Assembly: GCF_028389875.1 (NCBI RefSeq)
Contig: NC_084702.1
Span: forward strand, 57,948,553-58,012,552
Origin: Rhea pennata
Lineage: Eukaryota > Chordata > Aves > Rheiformes > Rheidae
Reading direction: 5' to 3'
Length of the DNA: 64,000 bases
Positions 34,701 through 49,700 of this stretch are shown here, piece after piece. Position numbers and translations under genes: made by a program. The notes beneath the pieces were generated by a model. It was not told where the DNA came from. It saw nothing but the letters and a program-made list of their open reading frames with translations, and searched no databases. Position 1 is the first letter of the stretch. Every line of letters starts with the position of its first letter.

Positions 34701-37700
34701 AATCTCTCAGCCACAGGAAAGCAGCTGGAGCAATTAGCAGTAAAAATAGCTATGGTATAAGGAGCTCTCATCTCCTTTTCCATGAAAACATGCATCTTAA
34801 AAAGCCCAAGGATTTGCTAAAACCTTTCTTAGTAGTCAGTGCACTAACTGGAATAAGAAAGGATAGCAAAGGTTGTAGAGCAATCGACTAGAAGAAACAG
34901 GAGAAAGGAAAGGAGGAGGAGAGGGAAGCATAAGTTCATGCACATATGTGTGAGAACAATTCAGATATTTTAATGCATGATGAGAGGCTAAGAGCTAGGA
35001 AGATAATATTAAATGTACTCACATCAGAAATTAAATCACTGCCAAAACACAGTATAAGCTGGTTGATAACAGAATCTTGTATAGTTAGATAAAGCAGAAT
35101 AGGTAGCAGCTTTCAAGTTAAAAAAAAAATCATTTGATATGTATTAACCTCAAATCCAAAACAGGATTTACCAGTTTATATCACTGTGCACAGTCTCACT
35201 GCTATGTTTTGCAAATCCAGTTCTATTCTCTTGCACAATTCTGTCTCTTAGCAGATGTGTTTTTATGCAGAACTGAAGCAACTTAAAATAAGAGGACTTT
35301 GCGTACCAATATACCACTACTTACAGGAAGCAGAACAATTCATGGTAAGAATGAAACAAAAGAGGGTATAAACAATTAAGGAAAAAACATCTCCACTAGG
35401 GAACTAGGAAACTGTGTGAAGCAAAGATGCACAGCTCTAAATATCGATATTAAAGTGTATTTTCAGAAATTGCAACCACACTATTTTGGAACGCTTTGTT
35501 GCAAGAAATGTATCATTCAGGAGCCCCTCAAAATATTATGCGAATTACTTTCCCAATACATACCAGTTTTTATTCCATTTGTGCGCAAACTCAACAAGCA
35601 GGATGAGCTGAATAGCAATAAAAAGGAAACCTCCTGTTGCTCCTACGTAGCGCCAGGCTGCAAGGCAGACAAACAAAAAATAAGTTAAACGTCAGTTGCC
35701 TTCCCCTTGAGATCAAATGGAATTATTATCCATGCAACGAAGCCATTACACAGTTTGAATATCTCAACCCCACAGATATAGCAAGGAGGTGAGATATTTC
35801 TGCTAAAAGGCCAGCTCAGCTAACCCAAGAATAGTTGCCTGATGAATTCAGCTTGTAACCTGCTATACCTTCAAAATAAGCCTTTTGGACACACACTGAG
35901 ATTCCCTAACCTAAAGAATCTTTGTGGAGACAAAGTTGCTATATTCAGACATAAAATACTGAGACCTTTATTTGTGATGTGGGGAGAAAAAAAAATGCCC
36001 TGATGGCATTTAACAGAAGTCTAAACCCTAAAATTGCAAGGTACTGGAACCCAGCACTAAAAATGGCTATTTCTTCCCCTCTAGATTCTAGCATCACAGA
36101 AAAATAAAGGTGGGGCTCACTGATCTATTTACAAATGCTCCGTCCTGAGCCGCTCCCAGAGAAACGAGAACACTCAGTGTCTATTGAGCAGTTTTAAGAG
36201 AGACCGGTTATTTGATTACTTAACTATTGACCTACATGCATTTAGATAGCTGTTTGGTGCTTTGGATGACAAATACCTCATGCACAACTTCAGAAGTCTC
36301 TGAGTAAATATGGACACCTATTGAAATGTTTAGCTGCATATACAGTTTGTATCACTGTGTAGTACGCAACCTGCAAGTGACTCTACGCATTCAGCAAATT
36401 TCAGTGAAGGCTGCCAGAGGAAGTGCAACAGCAAAGTTCAGCCATATCCTAATACTGTATTTTCCTTTTGAAAAAAGCTTGTGGAAGTGAAGTGGAGTAA
36501 CACAAGAATCAGCATGTTATGCTTAGCAGAAGATGTACAGATGTTTTTGACTGCATCATAAGTTCATTGTTTGACTGAAAGGAGGCAAAAATTACGTTCT
36601 TCTTGGTTTGCAAAATCTATTGTATCCACTGAATGAGCATGCTGCTCTCAAAAAGGCAGGGAACAGGGTGCGCTTGTGTTTTTGGGAGAGGCACAATAGG
36701 AGCCATCAGACCACCAATGGAGTGAGTAATTAAACAGCTAGGCTCCCAGTAAGGATCTCACTCAGCCACAGGCAGGATACTTCAGGAAGTTTTACAAAGC
36801 CATTGTAGTCAAGGTTAGTATCACCAGTGCAGATTTAACACCAGAGCCCATGCAAGCCTAATATCTGCATATAATATCCCTCCCTCCATGATTAACAAAC
36901 TGCTGAGTGTGGGAATCGTGGCAGGGGGGAATTTTTTATTTTTAGAAAAAATAGGGAAACAGAGAGGAGAATGCTCCCAGAATGTTCTCTGGCAGGAAAC
37001 AACAACAACAAAAAAAAATAGACACTGGAAGTTTCTTGGCAGGAGGGGAGAAAAGGGAAAATAAACCCCTACAACCCTCTGTGAATCTTACATTCAGGTG
37101 CTTCCTGGAGGACAGTATAGTAGAACTGTTTTACAGAAAAAAGTAAAGAACTAATCTGAGGAAGGAAATCTGTTTCTCTGCTACAGTCTACCTCATGTGA
37201 AAATACAGAGAACAGCAGTTCTCTGACCGGCCCCAAAAGTTTCATTCCCTCCTTTGCTAGGCACTTTCATTCTTGAACATTTTTGCCATGGAAAGGGTTG
37301 CTTGGGAAGATGAGAGGGAACATTGGTTATCTGTGAGCGCAATGCTCATCACTACGTCTTTCCAATCCAATCAGTGAGAAGACATTAAGAACAAGAATAT
37401 ACAGCCAACTCATCGCTTAGTGGAGAAAAAGAATAGGGATAAGCAGCCCTCATGTTATTCCCTCCTCTTCCTCTTTTTAAACACCATGAGTGTAGCTTTG
37501 AAAGAGGGGACAGGTGTCAAAACATACAGGTCCAGCAGGGTTTTGTCAAAGAGGCAGCTGATGACCCAAACTGTGGCCTGCCCTGGCTGAGGGAGCACAG
37601 AGGAGCAGCAGGAATATCGGCCATCAGGAAACCCAGGCAGAAGAAAGGCTCAAGTTGGGCTCCATTAGTTTTCCTACTCACAGAGGAGTCAAAAGCCACT

Positions 37701-40700
37701 GAGGCAAAAATTTAACAGGCTGCAGAGAAGCAGGGAGCTCTGGCAGTGCAGCAGATTTTTCTCCCCGCTTTGGCCACATCAGTGAACAAAGAGTCCCAGA
37801 AGCCTCCTGAGGCGCGTGGAGCTGAGGTACAACGGCAGGAGCCTTGCAGCAGAAGAGACTGGGGAAACTAGCGTCCTCCGAAGCAAATTCTGACATTTCT
37901 TATTTACGACAGGAAACCTCAGCCCAAAGGTCCCCAAGACAACGTGGTTCTCCTTGCTCGGGGAAGCCGCAGCGGCGCCCCTGACCACAGGTCTCTTCCC
38001 TCTGCTGCTGGTGCACAGGCAGCCCAGCTGGAATTGCCTCTGCAGGGAAGGCGCCGCATGAGGCGACTTTTCTGCTGGATTACCAAGCCTTTCGCCTGCC
38101 TGCAGACTCCGAAGCTTAAAAGGTTTACAGCCAGCTGGCCATCAGCTCATCCTGGGATCATCAGGATTTTTGCCCCTAACCCTCAAGAGGCCTGCGAGGT
38201 CTCCTCCAGAGCTGATATTTAACATCAGACCAGTCGGAGAACAACTTGGAGAGCACCTGGCCCATACCAGTGGAGCTGACTGGGACCAGTCTGTCTTTGG
38301 AAACTGGAAACACTTCAGGCATGGGATTCTTAACAGCGGGATTACACCACTCCACGAGAAGTCTAATTTAGTAGACGTTAGTAGATTTACACTGCCTGCT
38401 CGGAAGCCCCGAGCTCCCCTGCCGGTCACCGCGCGCCCCGTCGCTGCCCCCAGCGGCAGCACCGTCGGAGGGCTGGCCCGCCGAGCCAAAGGCACGTGGG
38501 CCCCTGCGCTCAGCAGCCAAGGCCTTCAGCAACCTCACAGCTTCTCTGCATCTTAAAGAGCTTGTGAGACAGCTCAGCATGGTATTTTACTTACCCATTT
38601 GGCCTCCCTCTTGGTCATAAGCAAAAAAAAAAAAAAAAAAAAAAAAAAAGAAAAATCTTTATTTACAGAAATACAGCAACGCTTATGCTGTTCGGACCCC
38701 TAGGGTTTGCAAGCACGCACGAAGCCGCACAGAGAAGCACACCGCAACAAAACAAGAGGGTCGTACCATTGAGGAAAGTGTCCTGGTCAGGAATGAAGAA
38801 GGCTCCTGAGCACATTGCTGCCAGAAGGATAAGCTTAATAAACCAGAATCTGAATGCGAAAAAAAAGAGAAAAGAAAAAGAAAAGATCACCTGGATACAA
38901 TAGCAATTAACAACCCAAGTATCATAAGAAATCTCTATTTAAAGCTCAAATTTTAAGTAAGAGAGAATCAGCCCGTGTTGGCTGACTGTCATTTACGTTC
39001 ATTGGTACTTGATCGGGTCACGACCGACGTGAGCAGTAAAACCAATGCGAGGTTGGTTTTACTCGACCGGAAAACGGGCAAGACCAACCTTAGAAGAGGC
39101 ACAGAAATCTGGCGAGCAAACACACTTACCCGTTATGAATGTACGCTCGGCAGCTTTTGCTGTTGTTTATTTTGATAGTGAGCAAGAAGAAGAGGAAGAA
39201 GAAACAGGCCATCCCAAAGCAGACTTTGTACACGGCGGAGTACCCCACCAGCTTCTCGCACGTCTCTCCCGCCTGCAGGCCCTTGCACAGCTGCTCGTAG
39301 AAAGGGATCTGGAAAGCACAGCAAGTCACGCGCCGCGAGCGCAGGGCTCCCCGGGACCGAGCCCACGGAAGCCCCCGCACCACCACCGCGCACTGGCTTC
39401 GCTTAACACGGGCGCCTTTCGTCGGCGGCACCCCTCAGCCCGGGCCTCGCGGCTCGGGGGACGCGACGCCCCGCGAAGCGCAAGCGCCCGGGGTTCCCAG
39501 AGCCTCGGCTGCTCCCTCGCGCGCGCCGGGGCGCCAGCCCCCCGCCGCCGCCCCGCGGCGCCTCCCTCGCGCGCCTCGCCGCGAGGCGCCTCGACGCCGC
39601 CAACCGCCGCGGAGCCGCGCGGGCCGCTCCGTCAGCGCGGGGGGCCGGGGCGCCCAAACCGCGCCGCGCCGCGCGGCGGCAGCTCCCCTCCCTCCATCGC
39701 GGCCTTGGGAAGGGCGCCGGGCCAGCTCCCCTGACACACACACACACATATATACATATGTATGTATTTTTTTAAAATTAGCAGAGGGGTAGGAAAATTC
39801 CACCTTTTTCTTCGCTCATTAAATATTTGCCTTCGAGGCCTTGCCCGCGGCGCAGGAGGAAAGCAAACAGCTGCACAGCTTGGCCTCAGTTTCACCGCAG
39901 GGACGTGACACTGAGCGCTCGAAAAGCGGGTTTCCGTGCCCAGGGTCCCCCCGCGTGCGGCAGCCTTGCAGTGGCCGAGCCCCCCTCTCCCCACCCCAGC
40001 CAGGGGGCTGTTCGGCTGCTCAGAAATAGAAGCATTTAATTAGAAAGCCACCAACCATTTCAAAGAAATAAAGGCCTCTCTGTATGCTAAAACCCCCCTC
40101 AGCTGAAGCTGGTGAGACTAGTTGAGCAACACATCAAAACCTTTAAAATTCAATCATGGTTACCTGCACAGGTAACCAAAGGAGACAGAAAACACATGCC
40201 ACGACAAAGCACGGTACAAATAAATAATTTGGGGAGATGAAGCAGGAATCAAGACTGCAGAAAGCATTCAACCGGGGCCAACTTCATGCAAGAAAAACAC
40301 AAAGATCGTGGGCAACATCATCCACAAACATTTACAAGAAAGAAGGAAAAAAAAAAAAAAAACACCCAGCCTTCACATCTTTCAGCAGACAGGTAAACAC
40401 GCGAAGAGAGGGAAGGGGAAGCACAAGCAGGGCTGCAGCACAGACGGCAGGACCGAGCTCCACGCGCGGAACAAGGAGCGGAGACGTAGGCGGCGCGCTC
40501 CCAGCTGCAGGGCTCGCACGCTTCCCATCGACTGCCCGCTACCAAAGCCGGTCAGAAGTCCAACAGCCTTTACAGCAGTTACCCCCAAAGAATAAGTATT
40601 TTAGCAGCTCATGATAACAGAGTTAAGATGTTTGCTTGTGAAGCGTACAGAAACAGAGGAGATCTGAGCTGTGATACAGGGCAGGTCCCAGGTGGGCTAG

Positions 40701-43700
40701 AACCAGATGGGAAGATAAAAAGCAGAAGGTTTCAGTGCAGCTGTGTCATATTAGAAAAATGAATTCAAGTTGTGCCATGCTGAGATACTCTTCTATAAGT
40801 AACTCAAGGCTCAGTAGCACTGTTTACATTGCACAGTAAGTGAGTGGGTCTGTCTAACTTGCATCCAGGAATTTTCAGAGCGCTCCTGAGAAGCCACCTG
40901 GTGCCTTTCCTCAGTCCCAAGGCGTAAGGGAAACGTCAGACTGTGCACACGCACCAGCATTCAGAGAAAGTAAATAGACTGACTGGAAAAATGAAGAAAA
41001 ACTATCAATGCCCCAGAAATGCCAGGGAGAGCAACTGGGTGATCAGTTTTCAATTTTTTGCTTATAATTGCCATCAATCATAACAGATTTAAAAGGCACA
41101 TCATACTGAACAGATTTAAAAGGCACATCATACTGAACTAAGCAATATTTCTGAGAAGATTAGATGCTTGTTTGTAAGCAGGCAGATTTCTGTAAGACCT
41201 GAACTTGGTACCAAACTGCATTCTGAGACTCAAAGAAGAAATCAAAAAATACCACAGAACTTGTTTAATCAACTAGCTTAATAAAAACAGATCTCCAGGT
41301 AGCTGTAAACGGTAAACCGTAACTTCTTTAATTGTGTAGGTCCCTGAGATCTTGAAGGGATTTCTTGATGTCACATACTTTTTTCCCTTCTGCAATAGTC
41401 TCCTTGCAGATCAGGCTGACAGCGAATGGATGGATTTGCAAGAACAGCGGCTGAGCTTGCGCCTATGCAAACAACGAGCTCAGCCGCTGTGCAGCACGCA
41501 CAGCGCCCACACGCTCATCATCCGTGGCCACGGGGTCCTGCGGGGCTGGGCACCCTTTCTGAGGCACTGGCGATCCCAAAGTAACAGCACAAGAAGAAAA
41601 CCAAACCCTTGTGGACCCTGGCAGATAACGAACGCGAGCACGATGGTGGTCACAGAAGGGCTGCTCTAAGGACCTGTGCATGCTTTCACCAGAGGGTCAC
41701 CTGCTGCTGGGAACGATTCATCTGGGCTCTCAATCACCGAAAGTCAAAAAAAGACAAAAGTGACCTTTCAATACTCTATGCCAACCGCTCCGGCCAACTC
41801 ACAGCCCGCCCAGCGCAGGGGCTGCTATGCTCTCCCTCTGCTGGGTCCTTCTGCCAGCTCATGAACGCGTGGATCAGTTACTCTGGCAAGTTCGATACAG
41901 TGAAATATTTACCTTTATGTTTTTAAAAGCAACATAATCTGAATTCTTTGGCCTGCAAGTGGGAGACAAAGTAGTCTTACCCAGGAGCTGCTCTCAGGAC
42001 ATTAATGCCTCTGCAGCTGCGTTAGCAACAAAATTATCAGGGTAAATCAGCAATTCTCAGAGCACAAAGCCCTTTGCTGCAAGGGCTGGATCCACTCGAG
42101 CAGGTACAGACCGTCCTGAGCTTGCTTTGCCCTCGCCGCTCCCATGCTGGCACCCCAAATAACGGTGTGGCTCTGAGCCAACATGCCCACCAGCCACCGC
42201 CAAGCTCGGGGCTGCTGGTGCCCACCCCTGCGAGAAACGGCCTCACGGACAGTAGCGAGCGAGAAACGTGTTGGAACAGGGCTGAAGACTGCCTTAACCT
42301 GGGTGTCCTCGTCAAACAGAGGGGGAACATGGCAAATAGGATTTTGTGATAGAAGAGAATGGGGAAAGAACAAAAGAAGACGTGTACATGAGTGCAGGGA
42401 CAAAGAGGGAGCACAGTTTTTAAAACCACCTGTCTTGAACAGCTAAGATAGGGGACAGAAAGACAAAAGCCCATCTGATCAGAACACGTATCCTGCATAC
42501 ATAGCTGAGTTCTTACCAGAAATACGGCAGCTGCAGGAAATGGGCAGCTGGATTAAAATATATATATTTTTTCTTCCTAGCAAATTTGTGTTTTCGCATA
42601 CTGTAATGCAGTTAAGGACCAAGATCTAAATCTGGCTGCAAGAAAAAAGGTCTGAAAAGCATGCTCTGCCTGAACACAATCTTATAAACCTGAAATGCTT
42701 TCACACAAGTGGACTGGTTTCACTGCAGTTTATTTTCCTGAATATCGCTTTCTAATTTTCTTTCATTATCTAATTGAGACATTGACACTTTCAGGACAAA
42801 ACCTACAGTTTTGAAATACCCTTTATTAAAAACAATCAGAACAAACAAACAAAAATCAAAACACTATTTCGATAGACCAAAACAGTTTTTTCTCTCTCTC
42901 TCCCCTCCTTCCCCCCCAAATTACTCTTTCAAAGCCTGTGAAACACAATGTCTGAGGGTAAAGCTATACCTGTTCTGGTAACTGGAGAAAATACACATGG
43001 ACCTAGGCATAGATGTTTCCTTGTTACTGAAGTTGTACCCCATTTTTTGCTTGAGACACAACCTTGCTCCTCTGAAATCTATTCCAGACACAAACACTCA
43101 GACCTCTTTTCTGGTCAAAAATCATCCTTTCCCTTACTATCCCTCCACTGCTTCTTGCTTCTCCTCCAGACATCAAACAAATGCCTTGATATCTTTCAAT
43201 ATTTTTCATAATTTAGCCCTCCAGGCCTCTCTCCCATGGTGTCCTACATACACAGGAGCAGCTCAGGGGAGAGGGAAGACAACTGAAAAGAACATAGAAA
43301 AATCTCTCCAGAAAGACAGTGTCCTTTCTTTCTTCAATTCTTAAGGCTCACCATACAGTACCTCAAAATGCTGCCAGCAAGATTAGGAATCAAGCTTTTG
43401 ATACCGTAACCAAACACTTCATAGGTACTGCACCCTTCCACTGACAGAAGGTTTCATCTCCCTGCCAAATTTGGTGAGGACGTGGAATCAAGCTCACTCC
43501 TTTTTCCATCCATGTTACAATGCTTAGAGCAGGGACCCCACTGGCACCTGCAAAGGAACTGGAAAACTACCCCAAACTTGTGGGACAGTTGGTGGCCAAA
43601 TACTGAAAAACTTCTTTAAAAGTCTCTCTTTAAGCTGTCTGAGAGAGATGTATACTTGCTGTGGCTTACTCCCAAAATAATTTCAAAAGTCTAAAAGCTA

Positions 43701-46700
43701 CAGTAAATACTTTTAGAACTATTTCAGACTTGCGAATTTATAGCCAATCAACAAAACAAAGAAAACCATTTGCAAGAGTTAGATTCCTTTCACATAACAT
43801 TAAGATGATTATTTGATCTCTACACTGGTAAAGGAGACACATGGTTCTATGCCAAGATTCTGGCTTGGTAAAGGACTGCACTAAAATATGTTTGCCAATT
43901 TTTAGCATTAATTTAATATTACAAAAATTCCAATTGAAATTAATTCAAACTGTCTCTTCTCAACAAAAAGAAGGCAAGGCGCTAGAAGCATCATGCAAAG
44001 CTTTTGCTTACAGTCTTGCTTCAGGAGCTGGGACTACTCCATGATCTGGCCCAAAGCAATGGAATCAGTAAGTGCCCAGCACTTTCAAAATACATTTCAT
44101 CATTAACCAGTCTCAGCTTTCCAATCTGGATAAATACTTTGAAGTTGTACTGTACTACAACTGGGCTGAATTAGCTTCAGGAATTTTTGAACTTTAAACA
44201 GCCCAGAACATAATTATTAAATCAGAGGTCAGATAAAGAAAGCCTACTTTCAGAAGCCCCATTTCCCATTCAAAGCCGTCAAATGCTCTAAATTAAGAGG
44301 GCAATTATCTTTCAGCTTCACAGTAACAGCTACTCTTTGTGTCATTTCTTCCTACGGCTGAGCTTTCAACAATAAGAACTGGAAAAGAAATTTGGCAATA
44401 CTGAAAAGCATGCTGTTGAAGCCTGCTTAATGACTTTGAATCACTTTTCTGTTTGGATGAAACATTCTTTTTTGTTAGGGATACAAACGGCATTAAAATC
44501 ATACTACTAATGGAAAATGACTGTATGAAATTTGGATATGAGCGTGTAATATGTCTTCCATACACTTCAGTACCTTGGATTATTTACTTTATTGCCAGTC
44601 TAAGCATCTGCTAAGTCAAAGTAATTCCTGGCAGGCAATTTCAGCGAGCACATGCTAATCAGTTTTAAAGTCACGAAGAAACATCATGTCTGTATTGGGC
44701 ACTTTTACAGGGTTACCATCAGCTTCTGATGACCAGCAGCTATTAGGAAAGGTCACAGAGAGGAGCACAGAAACCCTCCAGCCAGCCTTGACATAAGCCA
44801 GTGAGCTCATCTGTGTTGCATTCACAGGGTGAATTCAGCTGGACCCGGAGGGAAGGGTTTCACAGATAACAAAGACAACCATGTGGGGTAAGCAGAGACT
44901 CAACGGGACCAGCAACTGATCAAACCAGGAAACAGCCTCAACCGTGATCCTGCTGGCGCTCCCTCTGTGGGGGGGTAACACCAAGGAGCTAGATGCCTGC
45001 AGCGACTGAGGCCTTCTGAACCTCTAGGACAAGCTGGGTCACACCGGCACAGCGGGCCTCATGCCACATTTGATGCAGAAACTAAGTTTCAGTCTTGCAC
45101 TACTTAACTTTTAAAAGCTAAATCCGACCATTTTTCCTTCTCCTTAAAAACAGACTTTTTTTCTTGTATTTCCAGAGGATGAGAGTTTGTACTACTGAGA
45201 CTGCCTGTGCGGCTTAAAAAAAAACAAACCAAAGACATGGTACAACAGCTCTAGTGTGTGGCCTCAAACAGGCTGGTGAACATTTAGCTGAGGAAAGCTA
45301 TGCCAAGACTCTGAAAGCAACTTGATTTTAAAGTCTAGTTTTGGCCATAGCTCTCTTCATTCTTTTGAAGCTTTTTAATTAAAAATACAGTTAGATCTGT
45401 ACTGTATCTGCTGTGGTTAGAGGCCATGGGAACATGATGATTCACACACACTTAAGAAACCCTTTGTAAAGGATTTAGCATTGTGCATTGTGGTAGTTTG
45501 TCACACAACGCCAAAAACACAGAATCAAAATTATAAATGCAGCACTTGAAGACTTATCTTTTTAACTTGATTTTTCTGCTTCTAAACTAGTTGCCAGAGA
45601 CAAATGTGAGAGTGAACTTGTGAGGAATCCCATGCCAGAGGTGCCTTTACTAGCTAGGACTAGGCTGCCCTTTCCTTTTTCTCTGCTATTACTTTGTGAG
45701 TTCTGTCTGACAAAGACCAAAGAATAAAACATCTCCTTTAAAACCCACGCTGAGGTTCCTGACAAATTTCTCAACTGAAAAAGTTTACCAAAAAAATAAC
45801 TTGTTCTACCATAGCATATCCCATAACTGACTCTAGTGAAGCCACCTGCCCAGCCAACGTGGGCTGGGTTTACTGCAATGGGTTTCTACACGACAAAAGA
45901 GGAAGAAAGCCACTACATGATCCTTTGTTTTTCCCCTTGTGAAATAAACTTGAAGGGTGAGCAACTGACAGGAAGAGGCAGAACAGAGAAACATGTGCCT
46001 TCTGGGTTTTGAAGGAGTGGGGTGAAAGGAACTGACTGTCTCTTGATCACACGGGAACAGTCCCTGGAGGAAAGGCTGGAGGGATTGCCCATGTACACGA
46101 AGAGACCTGGAAGGAGCCCCAGTTCTCTTCAGGACTAGTAGCGGAGTTGTGTCTCTTACTTACGTGCACTTTCATTTCATTAGCTACTGTTGTTGACATC
46201 ATGACACAACAGATGATAGTCACCAGGATGAAATAAAGCGCATACATGAAGCGGGTACTTGTTGACTGCTTTATCTTGGGGCAGCATTTGCAGCATAAGG
46301 AACAAGCAGCGGTACCACAGCAGCAGGCCAGCTGGAAAGCAAGACAAAAACATAAGTCATTCCATCATCATTGCTAGGTTTCCAATGCCTAAATCAAAAC
46401 AGGGAAGCTGGGAGACTTCCCATGAAGCTCCAGAATTTAAGTCATCTCCTCCCATCTGATCAGTATTGAAGTGCAAACAGGTTGTCCTGCTTATCAAGTC
46501 ATCAGGTTTAAACATACCAATTTCTAGTTTCCCCTCATATTAAGAATGAAGCTGAGTATGAACTGCTCCTGATTGCTTAATCCTATTTTCCAATACCTCT
46601 ATGCAGTTTATGGTCCTGGTATGTTTTGCCCAACAGAACATTCATTGCAGTGTCAGGCCTCTCTTTCCTGTAATACACCCTCCCGCCTCTACGGTGAACA

Positions 46701-49700
46701 AACAAATCTGGGCAAGAAGGACACAGATTGCAGATGTTTGCTTTTAGTGTACAGAAAAGATGACTGTTTCTGGTACAAGCAGGAGATGGGTTTTACTTCA
46801 CGACAAGCTGTATATTTGTCTTTTCAGTTCAAAGTCATGCTGTACTTTTTAAGGTGTGGTAAACACATACAGGAACACACTTTTTCTTTGCCACAAACTT
46901 TCTGTGCTATTAAAGACTAAGCAAATTAAAGGTGAGAAGCTGCTGAAGCCACACTTTGGGATAGTTGTGTTCAAGGTTTTATAACCAACAACAAAAACAG
47001 ACAGTCCTACATCTCCTGAGCAGTAGAGGAAGAACATGCAAATATATTTTCTTTCTAGCTTACTGCAAACAAAGCAAGAGATGTGAACGCGAAGACTGTG
47101 TGTGTGCGCGCACATGCATTTTATATATATATATGTGTGTGTGTATATATACGTATACATATATATGTATGTATGTATATATATGGGGCCAGGGGCACAC
47201 AGCACACCATGAGCTGCTGAGGCCACTTTGCCCCGTGTTTCCTCAGCCCCACGAGGTGACGCAAGAGCAGACTTGCAGCTCTGCCCAGACGTTCAGGAAA
47301 TCCCACTGCTGTACACGATGGCTGGCATTTCTTAGTCCTCACCAAGGGTTTCCCAAAGGCACTTGTTTTTTCACCGAGGGATATGTTCTAATCAGCCAAA
47401 AACACGTTTAAGTTGCCCTGACAAACTTCACTTGCTCATAGGTATCTTTAGTAAACTATCACATACTATCTTCCTCCCAAGACACTTCCTCTTTCAATAT
47501 TGATGACTGTCCAGCCTTGAGAAAAAGGCAACGATTTAAAAAGTTTGTTTGCAGACATGCGTATCATATCAGATACACGAAACTCACATTTATACTGGTT
47601 GGTCAAAGAGCCCTAAATCACTGAGGAATTATCTTGAAAAGACTCACAGCTTCTTATTTCCTTGCAGTTATTATCAGTTGCAACACCCAAGCTCAGGCTT
47701 CCTGCCTGCAGCCCCACACAACGGATATATCAAATAAAGCGAGGTTTCATCTACCTATGGCTGCTCAGCTTTTACAACAAATAAAATGGGGACGGCCCAA
47801 CTCAACTCCTGCTCTGCAGCGCTCTCAACTCGCACCGAACCTCATGCCAGAGGAGAGAGCAGCCTCAAAGCAAGCAACTGCTAAAACTACTGGGAAAAAC
47901 AAACAAACAAACAAACAAACAAAAAAACCCCACAAACACACAGACCAGCCCTCTCCCCCCAAAATATACAAATTTCATATTGTGGGGATTAAACAGAAAG
48001 AGCTCACACTGGCACTGAAGTTGGAATGAAAAGCACTGCGTGCTTAAACACATAGTGCAAGGGTACTTCTGAAACAGAAGGCAATGGGGGCTGAACGGAT
48101 ATTTTAACTTTGATATGTACTGAAATTAAGTTAACGTTTAGAGCATCAACTACTAGACAAACAAATAATGAAGCTATACCAAGTTACTGATTCAGCAAAC
48201 AAATGGAATAATAGGATTTCAAATCAAAAATGAATCAGAAAAGTATAAACCATCCACTTAAGAATTATGGAAGGAAAAAGAAGAAAAGAATGATCAGACC
48301 AGTACTGGAGCTCTTTTTGATCTGTATCAACTTAAAGATTCAGACTATCCAGGATAAACTTCAACTGCTGACTATGTTCACCATAAGGTTAAAAACTATA
48401 CTAAAGAATTAGAGATATGCAGCTTTGGCATTTGCAAGAGGGAGAGGAGAACAACATTTCCTAAGCCAGGTGCTACACAGCTCTGCCAGTGAAACCTCAT
48501 TCATGTCCAGCAACGTGTCTGCTATTCCAGTCCTGGATGTCTGGAGCTGCTATTTAAAGCAATCAATACTTAAATAGAACATAACTCATTTATACTTCAT
48601 ACCAGATTATTTAGAGAGACTTTAATGATAGCTTCTACTAGCTGCTAGGTAATCTGTAAACTGGCAATATTTGTGAAAAATACCAGTGCAGCCACCTTAT
48701 TTCAGATGCACTCCTTTAAGTATTCTGAATAGCCATGGAAATGCTAGAAAGTTGGTTAGGTTATCGTGCGACAGCCTCAAGTCTCTCTCTTTTAAAAAGA
48801 ATTCCTTTTTTCCCCCCTGAACTCTGGCTCTGAGCAGCTACATTCCAGAGTGGACCACAATGAAATGGGTGTTATCCAAATGTAAATGAAAACGGTCTCT
48901 GTGTCAAGAAGTAAGATGCTGGCAGCACATTCCTGGTCTGAGAGGTTTCAAAGATGTTACCTGTGGATGACAGAGCTCAAGGCCACCCCCACAGCAAATT
49001 CTCTGTTAGCGAGGTTGCCTTAAAAAGCAGCTACGCTGTGGAGTCTCTCTAATGCCACATGCCTTACTATGGGAATGGCCCAGCTCATCTCACTTCGTTC
49101 TTCTCACCACTGCAAGATCAGCTGCCCTGCCCAGGAACTCAGGACCTATAGATGCAGAAGTGCAAGCCACTGAGAAATCTCTGAACACATTAAAAAAAAA
49201 AAAAAAAAGGCTGTGAAGAAGCAAGCAGTGTCACAAACGTTTTGCATGTTATTTAGCTGATCATTAAACAAATTTTGCTGATGATATCAAGCTGGGAGGA
49301 GCGGCTGATACACCTGAGGGCTGTGCTGCCATTCAGAGAGACCTGGACAGGCTGGAGAGCTGGGCGGAGAGGAACCTCAAGAGGTTCAACAAGGGCAAGT
49401 GCAGAGTCCTGCACCTAGGGAAAAATAACCCTAGGCACCAGTACAGACTAGGGCTAACCTTCTGGAGAGCAGCTCTGCAGAGAAGGACCTGGGAGTGCTG
49501 GTGGATGACAGATTGACCATGAGCCACCAACATGCCCTTGTGGCCAAGAAGGCCAATGGTCTCCTGGGCTGCATTAGGAAGAGTGTTGCCGGCAGGTTGA
49601 GGGAGGTGATCCTGCCCCTCTCCTCAGCCTTGGTGATGCCACATCTCAAGTACTGTGTCCAGTTCTGGGCTCCCCACTACAAGAGAGACATGGAGCTACT

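Larger units (their letters stand above)
33984..38766 (-). other. SERINC5 introns 4 and 5 (holds exon 5)
   Basis: Introns 35658-38766 and 33984-35563. Sequence is AT-rich until about 37.9 kb, then GC rises, with a CpG-rich patch at 38391-38520 and a 27-nt poly(A) run at 38623-38649. No gene recognised. Confidence 0.6.
39309..46163 (-). other. SERINC5 intron 2
   Basis: About 6.9 kb. The end next to exon 3 is the CpG island, followed by a (CA)n/(TA)n tract at 39733-39767. It also holds a perfect 27-bp tandem duplication at 41084-41137. No exon-like or RNA-gene sequence recognised. Confidence 0.65.

Noticed and set aside
39130..39431. N-terminally extended SERINC5 exon 3 frame
   Set aside because: It is open to a TGA just upstream, but the first codon offered is GTG, there is no ATG in the extension, and a good acceptor sits at the exon edge. 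Kept only as a CpG-island observation.
39045..39734. 229-codon plus-strand frame
   Set aside because: It is antisense to SERINC5 exon 3 and continues into the intragenic CpG island. Its composition is low-complexity.
46965..47411. 148-codon frame
   Set aside because: Runs through the (TA)n/(TG)n microsatellite and has no family resemblance.
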